Origin: Zea mays
Lineage: Eukaryota > Streptophyta > Magnoliopsida > Poales > Poaceae
Reading direction: 5' to 3'
Length of the DNA: 64,000 nucleotides
NCBI RefSeq assembly: GCF_902167145.1
Contig: NC_050098.1
Coordinates: 133,808,207 to 133,872,206 of the forward strand
Position numbers and translations under genes: made by a program. The notes under the pieces are model-generated. The model did no database searches, was not told where the DNA came from, and worked only from the letters and a program-made list of their open reading frames with translations. Shown here in pieces: positions 44,896 to 55,497 of this stretch (positions within the stretch are counted from its first letter, which is position 1; each line of letters starts with the position of its first letter).

Positions 44896-45421
44896 AATCT
44901 ACTCTAGTGGTAACCTGCTCTATGTGATCGGAGATTCCGTGAAGTAGAGTGGAGAAACAAGCTAGGAGTAGATTGTGAGGAAAGATCCCTTCTTTAACTC
45001 ATTTCTGATGCACATCTTTCCTATCTGTAAGGCAGGATGGTTTTTACCTTAATGTATTCCAAGAGTCTTATAAAGGTGAGATGTTGTCCTACAGAACATC
45101 TTCTGAGGAATACACCTATATGAGTCAGACTGCTGGTCACAGTCTATGGGACTTGGGTAATCCCTAAATACTCATGAAAGGCACTGAAGTGTGACTTATA
45201 TGCTTCTAAACAGCGGGAATACCCTTTTGCAGCCTAGTATCAGCAAAGGATTTGAGTGGATCTCACTTCGCACAAAACTGTCAATTCAAGGCTTAGTTCA
45301 TTGTTCAGTTGTGAATGAGTGAAACTCTTACTCTAGATGGATGTTCAACTTAACAGTCTCCATCGGAACACTGGTATATCAAAGGATTGTGATTCTGATA
45401 CTTCATCATTACAAACCCTAG
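44896..45421 (+). other. 3' non-coding region of the second Copia element
   Basis: The segment lies between the pol stop and the polypurine tract and has no ORF or recognised motif. Confidence 0.6.
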
Positions 45422-45435
45422 AGTTTGGTGGGGAT

Positions 45436-46240
45436 TGTTGGATCTTTTATGGGCTTGGCCCATTTATTAAATAAACTCTATGATGTGTAATGGTGGAGAA
45501 TACCAATAGTACCATATTGAAAGTCCAAGAGTCCTTTGACTTGACTTATATGGTGGGAATTATTCCACCTAACTTGAGAAGTCAAGAAACGGACAAGGGC
45601 GTGCCACACGCGCGCGCGCCGCCGGCCGGGCCGGGCTCGGGCCGGGCGTGGCGTGGCGTGGCGAGGCAGGCAGGCGAACGGGCGTGGTGTGGTTGTGTTA
45701 ATTTTTAGCACTCACTAACCGCGTAAACCTTTCAGTTGCCTGTCTCTTCGTCAGCTACATGCGAGACTCTTGTCCTTCAGCTGCCCGTCCCTTGGCGTGC
45801 AGCATGCGACCCTTCTCCTTCAGCTTCCCTCCGCGAGAGGTTAAGTAGAGGAGAACCCCTGGCACTTGGACAAGAGAATAGAACCATTTCAGAGTCACAG
45901 CCTAGCCACAAGTGAGAGTATTCCCATCTCGTGACTCTGCGCGCACAGAGCAACGAGAGGGCAGGTGCCTCTGAAGCCCTTGACGTTCGAGACCTTGCAC
46001 GGGGGATCGGCAATTAGGTTTTTGGGGAGCGTCTACGCGACTGCCCAAAACATCTTCTGCCTGGCGACATGACAAGGGAAGCTGGACAAGGATCTGGATC
46101 ATCAGAGCGCATGGGAGGGTATGATCAGTTTATTTCCTTACTGTTTTACGTTTTGCAGATTATATATGTTTCATATATTCATTCGTTCTGTTTTATATGT
46201 AGCAATGATTTTATCTTATCTGTTCTGTCTTATTATAATA
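45436..46240 (+). repeat. 3' LTR of the second Copia element, cut by a Helitron-like end
   Basis: It starts TGTTGGATCTTTTATGGGC after the polypurine tract. It contains a GC-rich CGCGCGCCGCCGGCCGGG block near 45610. From 45924 it matches the truncated left copy (31233-31436) and then 41009-41057 across the Grande insertion site. The match ends at 46240, where the CTAG end of a Helitron-like element begins; the remaining LTR (expected TGTTATATCTG...) is not seen in the window. Confidence 0.75.
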
Positions 46241-46788
46241 CTAGGTGAGTGCCCGTGCGTTGCAACGGTAACATATAATATCACGATAACTTATGTACAA
46301 ATGTAAATTATATTGAAATGAAAAACATTTCGTAATCCAAAGTAGACAATATACACACACCATAAAATAAACGGATTTGGCATGAACCAATGGCAAAGTT
46401 GTTCTAAAAATTTAAGAGAACCAACATCTTTTCCATTAGGCGACACATACTTAAAGCAGGTAAGTTTTTTCCTAAAAAGCAAACATCAGATGAACTTCGC
46501 TAGTACAATGCCCGTACATTGAAAGGATATACAAATTATTCGATAAAATGTTAATGCACAATAATTTCCACACCTATATATACAATGCAATAAAACATAT
46601 AAAAGAGAAACTAAAAGGTTAACACAAAGTTGAAAGCATGGATTATGCAACAACATGCAGCAATCAGGAGAAGATATACCTTCAATTCAGAATCCACTTT
46701 TGATTTTGCTCTACATCCATCAGATAGATGCAAATAAGTAGCCAGAAAGAAAATGCAAAGAAGGTTTTTGTGCATCAATATCACACAC

Positions 46789-46860
46789 CTTTGGTCGGAA
46801 CAACAAAGGGAGGTCCATAAAAATAGAGTAATTCTCCGTGATGGCAAAGTCATGCATCAT
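46789..46860 (-). pseudogene. Captured exon of a carotenoid cleavage dioxygenase
   Basis: The minus strand encodes [20 protein letters not shown] plus FRPK, then a GT donor (gtgtgtga). This is the strongly conserved [11 protein letters not shown] block of the CCD/NCED family; the His is one of the four iron ligands. The enzymes cleave carotenoids in plastids or cytosol to make apocarotenoids. Only this exon is recognised, and its acceptor reads TA rather than AG. It is a gene piece, not a gene. Confidence 0.8.
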
Positions 46861-47529
46861 TACAGATTCTAGTATGGATGCCTTGTTGCAGGCATGGATT
46901 CATACATATCTAAATCCATGAACTTTCAAAATATAATAGAATGCCTGCAGCGGTATTTGATGACAAATATTACAAAATTTAGGAGTAAAAATTACATGTG
47001 CTTGGTAGCATGTCAAAAGGGTCAAAAGCATTGCGCCCTAGAAAGAGGAATGGATGCATAAGTTGCAAGACTACACTTTATGCTCAACACAGGAAAAAAA
47101 CAAATGTTGAAAGACTAAAAGTGTCCGATCATTCAGTATGGCGCTTTAGGATATCTAGTGTAAAAGGTACACATGCTTCATACCTAAACAACAACAACAC
47201 GAAATAAATATACGAAATTAAACAACAACAATGTGTTATCAAGTGTAAAGGGTCCCTGGAGGATTATAGAACAAGAAACATGAGGCATAGTTGAAAGGGA
47301 AGCTCTACCGCTGCAACATCAATTGACTTGCGGCCTGACTCTTGACAGATGGATTGATAAGGTCCAACATGATTGATCTACAACCAAAAAAAGTTAAGAA
47401 TGTATATAAGCAATTGAGAAGAAAAACTACAATATCATAAAATAGAAAAATTAGGAATCCTAAATATCAAAATTATCATAAATCAATAGAAAACAAGAGG
47501 ATTATAGAACAGGGAAAGAAGACAAACTT

Positions 47530-47705
47530 TCGAGATTCTGAGAGACGTTCGGCCTCCTTACATCGCATTTTCACAAGGTTCATTGTTGATTCATCCAAAA
47601 TCCGTTGTACATTCACCTTGCGCCAAGTAGAGCCACACTCTAGAAGCAACCCATTTTCATCCTCTCCACTTTGACATTCTTCATAAATATCACACAATTC
47701 ACCAA
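47530..47705 (-). pseudogene. Open exon-like segment, gene unknown
   Basis: On the minus strand a 58-residue open stretch reads ELCDIYEECQSGEDENG, LLLECGSTWRKVNVQRIL and MRCKEAERLSESRK. Its acidic and basic composition looks like real coding sequence and it shares orientation with the other captured exons. I do not recognise the family. Confidence 0.4.
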
Positions 47706-48665
47706 GTTCAGATGACCATATATATATATAGAAAACATGACTGTTAGGAGGCAGGAATCCAATCTATGCAGGCTAGATGGGTCTGTTAATACTTCAGCGC
47801 TCAAATTTGAACTCCTCATCCACAGAAAAACGCTAAATGAAATATGAAATTATTATGCTAGATAGGTCTGGATCACCATTAAGGGAATTCACCTAAAAGT
47901 AACAACATCAAATCAAATACCTTGTAAGAACTAATTGTACAACGATAGATACTGAAAAATAAATAGAAGAACCAACAACAATGGGTTGCTTATTGTAGTT
48001 ATCTATGGATTGCTCTCTAAAGTACATGTATATCTAAATGGCTGTAATTTATACCAAGGTTCATTTTTAGTTTTTTCATTTCCAGTATCAGTTTTTCAGT
48101 GGAAAATTGAATCGTCGAAGAGCAGGGAGCTTATTCTTCCATAGTGGTAATGCCCGTGCGTTGCAACGATTTTTATATTCAACATTATTGTTGAAGTGTC
48201 ATGAATGAATTCACTCCTATTGTCGACTTATGCTTAGGTAATGTACAAGGCTTACTGACTACAACCACATCATAGAGAATGAGACAGAGCAAATTCGAAC
48301 AAAGAATTCATTCACAGAAACAATATTCAAGAGTAAACGTGCATCATAAGGTGATTTGAGTAAAACCTCTCCGGCTCGTTTGGTGGAGAAGCAAACAATT
48401 TGTGCTAGAGCCAGCGCCTTCTTGGCAGTCATCTTTAACCCGCCATAGATCTTCTCTTACGAAGGGAAGGTGAAATGGACAATCTCCTTGGCGTCCAACC
48501 TCCTCCTCCATGATTGGTGGATAGCTTGGGCACATAGGACTTTGATGCCCACATCCATTCCGTTAGGAAACAATGATTACAAAATCGGGGTTTACGTTTA
48601 CCACCATATGCTGTAATGAAATAGCAGGAAACATGTCCTGGAGTTCTTAACAACTAACCTCCAAC

Positions 48666-49461
48666 CTCATGGTATACATCAGAGAAACAGACATCACCAG
48701 CGCGCCGCATGTGGTCCTGAAATGTAGTAATGGGTTCTTTCCAGCAGGTCCTGGAATAAGTGAATTATAAAGAAATTACCTTCAGATCTTGCCACGATGC
48801 CGATGAGGGTAAACTAGTGACCATAACTGCATGATTCAACAAATGAAACTTGAGAGCCTCTGTAAGGAGCTATAATCAAACTTTCTCATATGACAGAAGT
48901 ACCAACCACAGAAATCAGAGCGCCTAGAAACACCTCCACAACATGCACTGCTATAGTTGCTTGAACGATCATAAGAATAAGACTGGCCTCTGACACCATG
49001 AGCTAATTCAACATGAGTAGAAAAATGCATTTTCAGCAAATGCAAGAAAACACAAACCAATCCTCTCTTCTAGGAGAACCATTAAATGAAAGCATGATAT
49101 ACATACCCGCAACCTGTAGCCATCAAAGCTATACCCATCACGGCCATAAATTGCATCATCAGCATCATGTGGATCCTCAAACTATAAAAGCATCCTTTTT
49201 CTGTTAGCACCAAATGTTTGGTGACATCAAAAGAAATTAATTATATCAGTCATTTTGATTTGAAAGGTTAAAGCATGATCAAAAATATGTTTTAAAACTG
49301 AACACAGTAATGGAGCAGTTGCATGTGTTTAAAAGCAGGCCCCATGAAAGAATGTATCATTCTTACATAATTAGACAATAGCAAAATAGCCTCACCTCAT
49401 CGAATGCATATCCAGGAGGTCTTAGAGGTATTTTCAAGTCAATATCCAAAATACGACCATA
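48666..49461 (-). pseudogene. Captured fragment of an SR splicing factor (SF2/ASF-like)
   Basis: Four exons on the minus strand follow the SR34/SR30 gene order. Exon a (49461-49396) encodes YGRILDIDLKIPLRPPGYAF. Exon b (49181-49107) encodes [19 protein letters not shown] plus DGYRLR, finishing RRM1. Exon c (about 49012-48911) encodes [19 protein letters not shown] and RRSDF. Exon d (48716-48666) encodes DHMRRAGDVCFSDVYHE of the second RRM. Most borders are good GT-AG, but exon c lacks an AG acceptor. The first exon of RRM1 and the RS tail are absent. SR proteins bind exonic enhancers in the nucleus; this piece could not. Confidence 0.88.
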
Positions 49462-49648
49462 CTGCACAATCATACATCAAAGGAAAAAATTAAGGCATTG
49501 TCATACGGTTCAATGAAAGTATAGGTGATGCAGAGACAAAATAAAAGGTATCGAGCATTGTTGCAAAACAAATAATATTATTTACTTGATTACTTCAGAC
49601 AGAGAGAAGTACATATATAGAGTTTTTTTAGTTGACATAACTCAATAA

Positions 49649-49960
49649 GGCCTGTTTGGTTCAGCTTTTTTCTGACCAGCTTTTCTGAAAATCTGGTTGT
49701 AGGGAGAATCTGGCTGTGGGGAGAATCTGAGTATCATTACGATTATGTGTGGAGGAAGATAAAGTTGTTTATAGGGTTCAGGATCTAGAAACTGACGGAT
49801 TTCTACTATTATAACGACTCAACCGATTACGTGTTTATGTTGATTTTGGATGGTTTTTGGCCCAACGAATTTTATAGAAGCTGACTGAAAAGCTGAGCGT
49901 TTGGCAGTCCGCAGCAGCTTTTGGTGGCCAGAAGCTGTCAGAAGCCAAAACAAACAGGCA
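49649..49960. mobile_element. Tourist-like MITE
   Basis: The ends are GGCCTGTTTGGTTCAGC and (complement) GCCTGTTTGTTTTGGC, a common grass Tourist terminus. The left flank is TAA; the right flank reads CAA, one base off the expected 3 bp target. It is about 312 bp with no ORF and lies between captured exons. Confidence 0.65.
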
Positions 49961-50375
49961 CAAGATGTATTAAACTCAAACAGTAAATCTTGGGCACCCC
50001 CTCAACCAAATTGCTGATAATATACTACTCCCTCTGATAGTCCCTTCGGACACTAGCACAAGATTAAGGTAAGGAATACAATGACCCTACTTCCACCAAT
50101 TGTTGCTAAGTTAAGGTAGAATGGTAGATAACACATTCACTGAATTGATTAGGGCGCCTTTAAGCAAGTGTAGACATGGAATGGAAGAATGAAGATAAAA
50201 GATGTCACAAAATTGTCATGGACTTATATTTGGTGGATCTAAGACTATCTCCAAAAGACTTCCAGAAAATCACCCCAAAACATGGTTTTTGGGAGCAACC
50301 TAAAAATTATTGGGAATGGATTTTCTTTTAATCTCGAATAGTTCCCCTAAATATATACCAAAAATAATTTAACCT

Positions 50376-50449
50376 TTGATGCCGACGAGCATCCAGTCGC
50401 ACTCCACAGTGAAGTTGACAAACTCACCATTCGGCGGCGCCACCGCCAT
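50376..50449 (-). pseudogene. Possible captured first exon, gene unknown
   Basis: The minus strand has ATG at 50449 and encodes MAVAPPNGEFVNFTVECDWM followed by LVGIK, then a stop region. GTGAGT, a good splice donor, occurs after MAVAPPN. GC content rises sharply over the exon. I do not recognise the protein. Confidence 0.3.
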
Positions 50450-51227
50450 CCTTATGAGTCACCGGGACAGACGTTATTTCTTTAACAAGAGACAATCGTG
50501 CAATTATGGAACAGTTGGCATATAATGCTCTCAGCAATTGTTGGATCTTACCTTTGATACAAAGATGACATTATTGATATTCCTTGGGAAGAATCAACAC
50601 AAGTACCTCAAGCGAAAAAGAAATGACACATCGGCTTCAACTTCCTTCAGTCAAGCCCAAAATTTGAAGCCCATAAATACACAGGAACCCCATTTGGCTT
50701 GCTTGAACGAATTTTAGGGACAAATCTGGCTTTATTGTATAATAAACTACAAGGGGAAAAGAGCAAAGAAAAAAAAGAGAGTGGTGGACACTTTCAAACT
50801 AAATAAACTGGATGAAAGGAATGATGATTAAAAGTGGAGTTAAAAATTAAACACCTCATTAGCTTTCATTAATAAACAATCCAACTTTTGAAATGTGAAA
50901 CAAGTTAACCATAAATATTATCAAACAGCAGCTAGTCAAACTGCAGCAGCGCACATATTTTCATAGTAAGTTTGTCATGAAGTTCAGATGTCATTTAAAA
51001 TTATAAATGACGGTCTGTGAAGTGAAGGAAAAAAAACTTTGCATAAACTGAAGTTTTAGTTACCTCCTTTGTTTGACCAAGTGTGTGTGGGTTCTATCCA
51101 TTGCCTGCTGGTCTTGTGTTGGATTCTAGACAATTTCATAAAAATAACAGTATTAGCAGCGGTCAAATTAATACCAAGCCCCCAGTTTTGTGCTTAATAA
51201 GAAAACAAATATGTTATTCCTACTTTC

Positions 51228-51660
51228 AGACTGATAAGACCTGATAGTCGTTCCATTGGATGACCTTGCATCCCAGTCCCAGCGCCTCAATCCTCGCATG
51301 CTCATCCTTACTGTCAGACTGAAACAACCATGGGTCAATCGCATGACCGTCATCATGGTTCACTCCAAGTAAAAGAAAAGGCTCACCTTGTGATCAATCG
51401 ATGACTCTATTGGCTCCTTTCCATGGTGGAGAACGACATGTGAATCTCCGCAGTTGGCGACCACAACATGGGATGAGAACACTGGTGACAACTGCAGTTG
51501 AGCCCACATTCTCGGCGGCCACCAACCACAGCTCATGGCCACCATGGATGGAAGGGCGCGGTGGGGAGGCGCGGATTGCGGCTCTGGCGCAGTGGGGGAG
51601 GCAATTGAGAGCGGCTGTGGCGTGGTGGGAGCACATCCGTGCGATGAGGAGCGGAGGGAG
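51228..51660 (-). pseudogene. Captured fragment of a PP2C protein phosphatase
   Basis: The first exon contains VAAENVGSTAVVT, then after a one-base frameshift SSHVVVANCGDSHVVLHHGK, and ends at DHK with a GTGAGC donor (51387). An intron of 68 bases with a CAG acceptor leads to SDSKDEHARIEALG and KVIQWNDYQVLSV (51318-51228). These are the GSTAVV, VANCGDSRAVL and DHKPDR-D-E-ARIEA-GG-KVIQW blocks of plant PP2Cs, closest in feel to the clade A (ABI1-type) Ser/Thr phosphatases. The metal-binding DGHGG start and the C-terminal half are missing. Confidence 0.85.
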
Positions 51661-51729
51661 AGGATTGTGCGGCAGAACATGGCGCACGATTGTGAACGCC
51701 TACATTGAAGCCTTATAGAGTAGTAGAGA

Positions 51730-52009
51730 TTGAAGGCGCAGGGAGGGAGGCGGTGGAGGAAGGACCGTACCCGCAGTCGCTTCAAGTTTGATGGCCTCGC
51801 GATGACGACGAAGCAACTCTATTCTTCTCCCTCTGCACTGTATCTTCCCTACCTCATTTCCATCTGGAGAAGTACAACATCTTAAATTGAGTCAGTACCA
51901 AGAACATGTCACATACATAAAAAATGAGGAAGTAATTGGAGACCATCTACTCATCTTCATAATTCATATAGCTTTCAAGGGTAAGTTGTTCTGTATGTGA
52001 AGCAACACT
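51730..52009. other. Segment between the candidate Helitron 5' end and the Tat element
   Basis: On the minus strand a short open piece encodes RRIELLRRHREAIKLEATAG, which looks like real coding sequence and could belong to the captured gene set. It is not the missing Copia LTR sequence. ACACT at 52005-52009 is the expected target duplication of the next element. Confidence 0.35.
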
Positions 52010-52637
52010 TGTGGGGGACAGATATCCCCCGGGTCCACTGGAAGAGTAAAAGACCTCACGAAAGGCCCAAGGGCCCAATAAATCGTAAGGTCATTCTTTC
52101 GTGGGCCTAGGGAGGGACAATCAGCAAAACAGGTTGACATGAGGCCGGATTGGTGCAAGCCCGGACGACCCACAACGTTGAGCGAGCGACCACAACAGAG
52201 ATCCGACTTTCCTGCGCTGGAGCCCCATGCAACGGGGCCATGCGAGGATAGGTCGGCAGAACTATAGAGAGATAAAATCAAACAGTTCACTATCTTTTAG
52301 TTACCCGTTGCTATCATATCCACGTGTATTGCCCCACGGTCGAGTATATAAGGCCTAGGGGGCACCCCTTCAGAACGATCGACCCTATTACTCAGCCACC
52401 CACCTCAGCTCTCTGCAATCTCAATTTGGAGAGCTCCCTTGTAACCTTATTCACCAAGCATACTCACCAGGACGTAGGGTATTACGCATCTCTAAGCGGC
52501 CCGAACCTGTAAACATTGTCCACTGTCCCTCGTGCATCTGGCACGAACCATTTTGCTACAGTCGTTGACACCGTCCTACTCCTAAAAACACCTTGAGGGG
52601 CAACCCCGGGTGTGCGGTCGGACCCAAAACACCGACA
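52010..52637 (+). repeat. 5' LTR of the second Tat element
   Basis: It starts TGTGGGGGACAGATATCCCC and ends AAACACCGACA. A TATA box, GAGTATATAAGG, lies at about 52342-52353. ACACT (52005-52009) precedes it. TGGCGCGCCAGGTAGGGGG follows at 52640-52658. Confidence 0.88.
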
Positions 52638-52683
52638 GCTGGCGCGCCAGGTAGGGGGTGTGTCGACGATCCAAGCTAGCTCA

Positions 52684-55497
52684 ATGGCCGTCACCTTCCA
52701 CAACAAGATCACCCTCCGTCCCGGATCCGTATTCTGCTTCGGAACAATCTCATCCATAGCAGATGAAGAGGGAACTCTACACCGCATTGCAGATCCGCCG
52801 AAAAAGAAGTCTCCTCCAACAAACTCCGAAAATATCGGAGAAGTTCTCCGGGAAAAGATCGCCTTCAGAAAGTCAGGGGCCGAGAGCCCACTGACCCGGA
52901 GAACTCCACTGTCTACTTCCCCGACAAAAGAATGGACACAGATCGCGAGGAAGAAGGAGACCAAGGGGAAGCAAATTATTCTTTCCGTTCCTCCGCCCTC
53001 AAAGGAGAACGGAAAGAAGGTCGCCACGACAGCAGCACCATTCTATCCCGACGTCCTCTTCATCGGGAGAGTGGAGTCGCCTCCCGTCTCCGACGACGAG
53101 CCGACCGCACCCGGAGAAGAACCACCTCAACGAGAATCCCGCCGACGGAGAAACCGGCGCCGGAACGTTCGGCGACATCACGAGGCCGGAGAACGGAATC
53201 CGTAACAACCTGTCTCGCGGGACGAGGTCTCGGAGATAAGAGAAACTCCGGAGGAACGCGTCTTCAGAGAACGAAGGAACTCCCGGCGACGTGATTGCCG
53301 CCGAGCTCAAGAACAAGCTGAGCAAGACGCAAGGCAACGCCGGGAGAATCCACTCTTCGGGCACAACCTGAATCCCGACTTCGCCCAAGCCATGAACACG
53401 CCGAGCGAAGTTGGGGGAGTACTAGCTCGGATAGCTGATGGACTCCCTCGGACTCCCGACGCCGAGGGCTACCGACGGTTGTTCACCCAGGCAGCCAACC
53501 ATCTTCTACCGCTTGCTCACCCGCCGAACGATCTACGACACGCCATCAACAGTCGCCGAGACGCGCGAAGCTCCATCAATGCTTCGCGTGAACGACGGCA
53601 CGAGAACGAGATCCGCTGCCGGGAGGAGTACGACAGGGATCATGGCATCCCAGCTCAGAGCCAGGCCACCAGAACTGAGTCGGCAACGGCCTCGACTGGC
53701 GGTACCACCCGGGGACGGTCGAGGAACCACAACAACTACTCCCCTCCTCGGGACAGACATCATCCACGACGACAGGAGGACACGTGTGGAGTGTCTGCTC
53801 TTACTCCACGCCTTAGGGCCATCCAATGGCCTCCTAACTTCAAGGTATCCAATGTCGACAAATATGAACCTAAGCAGGATCCAGGGGGCTGGCTAGCCGT
53901 CTACACCACCGCTGCTCGAGCTGCCGGGGCGTCCGAAGACGTGATGACCGCGTACTTACCCATTGTCCTCGGGCAAGACGCGCTGCAATGGCTGCGACAT
54001 CTACCCCGACACTGCATCGACGACTGGGGCGACTTCAGTCGACGCTTCACCGCCAACTTCCAGTCCCTCTCCGACAAACCGGCGCAACCATGGGACCTCA
54101 AATCCATCAAGCGCCGGGGGGACGAAACTCTCCGGTCGTACCTTAAAAGGTTCCAGACCATGAGAAATCGTATCCCCGAGGTCACGGAGGCGGCCGTGAT
54201 CGAGGACTTCTACAGAGGATCCAACGACTCGGCTTTCGTCCGAGCCATATTACAGAAGGCGCCGACTACCTCCGAGGAGCTATTCCGGGAAGCCGACCTC
54301 TACATCACCGCCGACGAGCGAGCCCAGGACCTCATCGGAGGAGCGAAGCCCGCACCGGCAGCACCACGATGCGACGCGAACCAGCAGCCCGACAAACGCT
54401 GGGAGAAGAGACCTCGCGAGGAAGTACACGCCGCCGGACCACCAGCCTCTCGTGCCCGGGGAGGACCTCGCGGAGGCGAGCGCACGCTGGACGACATCCT
54501 CGACGCCCAGTGCCCGTACCACAAGGACATGCGCCACACTCTTCGGAACTGCCGGGACTTCAAGCATTCCGTCGGGCATGGCCGACCCTTCCAACCTCTA
54601 CCTCCTCCTCCACCGAGGGGAGGACCAGAAGAACCGCGACAACCCCAGCAGCAGGAGGAGGGAGGAGGAGGAGCTTTCCCGCGCGTTGACAGGGAGGTCA
54701 ACGTCATCTTCGGCGGACACGGATCGCAGGAGAACAGAAGACAACAAAAGCTCAACGATCGCCAGATACTGGTGGCGACCACTGGTCCTCCCGCCCCGTA
54801 CCGGTGGTCAGAGCACCCGATCACTTTCACTCGGGCGGATCAATGGCTCAACTTCGACCACCCAGGCAAATACCCGCTCCTCGTCGATCCGGTGATCCGA
54901 GAGAGCAGGGTGAAGAAGGTGTTGGTGGACGGGGGGAGCAGCATCAACGTCACCTTCCCCCGGACACTCCAAGGCTTGGGAGTTCACCTCAAAGAGCTCC
55001 ACGAGTCGGACACTCCCTTCTTCGGCATCGTGCCGACGGAAGGGGAATACCCACTGGGCCACATCTACATGCCCGTCACCTTCGGAACTCCGGAGAACTA
55101 CGGAACCGAGTTCCTGAGGTTCGAAGTGGCAAACTTCGACTGCGGATACAACGCCATCATCGGGAGGCCGGGATTGGCCAAATTCATGGCCATTCCTCAT
55201 TACATGTACATGATACTGAAGATGCCAGGACCACAAGGAATCATAACTGTGCGCGCCGACTTCCAAGGCATCGCAGAGTGTTTCCGAGTGGCCATCCAAG
55301 CGGCCCTCACCACCAAGCCGTCGACGATTTCTTCAACACAGGCGAACTCTAAGCCTGAGGAGGACCTTGCAGTACCGGCAAATGAAGCTCAGGCCGCGAC
55401 CTCTATGCGGCCAACTGAAGAAACTAAAAGGATCAACCTGGGGTTCGCTGATGAACGCAAGACTGCCATCATCAGCTCTAGCCTGGACGACAAATAG
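52684..55497 (+). pseudogene. gag and protease of the second Tat element
   Basis: The frame starts at ATG 52684 (MAVTFHNKITLRPGS), has one in-frame TAA at 53203, and then stays open to 55497. After a basic N-terminus comes the gag domain (IQWPPNFKVSNVDKYEPKQD, GQDALQWLRHLPRHCIDDW, LKRFQTMRNRIPEV). A Cys/His cluster CPYHKDMRHTLRNC follows, spaced CX2HX4HX4C. Protease has KKVLVDGGSSINVTF and NAIIGRPGLAKF. The DGGS form of the protease site is usual for Tat elements. The TAG at 55495 and a TAA near 55522 separate it from reverse transcriptase. Confidence 0.88.

Larger units (their letters stand above)
41009..45435 (+). mobile_element. Internal region of the second Ty1/Copia element
   Basis: The Copia leader interrupted at 31436 resumes here (GTAGCAATGATTTTATC), followed by gag (41278), pol (to 44895), a 3' non-coding region of 526 bases and a polypurine tract TTTGGTGGGGAT ending at 45435. 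With the truncated 5' LTR at 31233 and the 3' LTR at 45436, the element spans both sides of the Grande-like insertion. Confidence 0.88.
46241..51729 (-). mobile_element. Helitron-like element carrying host gene fragments
   Basis: On the minus strand the left edge reads CGTTGCAACGCACGGGCACTCACCTAG followed by T in 20-base pieces GTTGCAACGCACGGGCAC and TCACCTAG: a short palindrome, then CTAG, as at maize Helitron 3' ends. A candidate 5' end TCTCTACTACTCTATAAGG, preceded by A, lies at 51729. Between them are fragments of at least three unrelated genes, all on the minus strand. No Rep/helicase ORF is present. The right edge is doubtful because the Copia LTR does not resume there; the element may extend past 52009 and enclose the Tat element. 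Confidence 0.6.

Noticed and set aside
50020..50050. Stowaway-like end (ACTACTCCCTCTG)
   Set aside because: No matching inverted end or TA duplication was found nearby, and the motif is too short alone.
51360..51785. Single 141-codon minus-strand ORF
   Set aside because: It mixes frames: the PP2C piece changes frame inside it and the N-terminal part crosses the candidate Helitron end. It is better read as a broken PP2C fragment.
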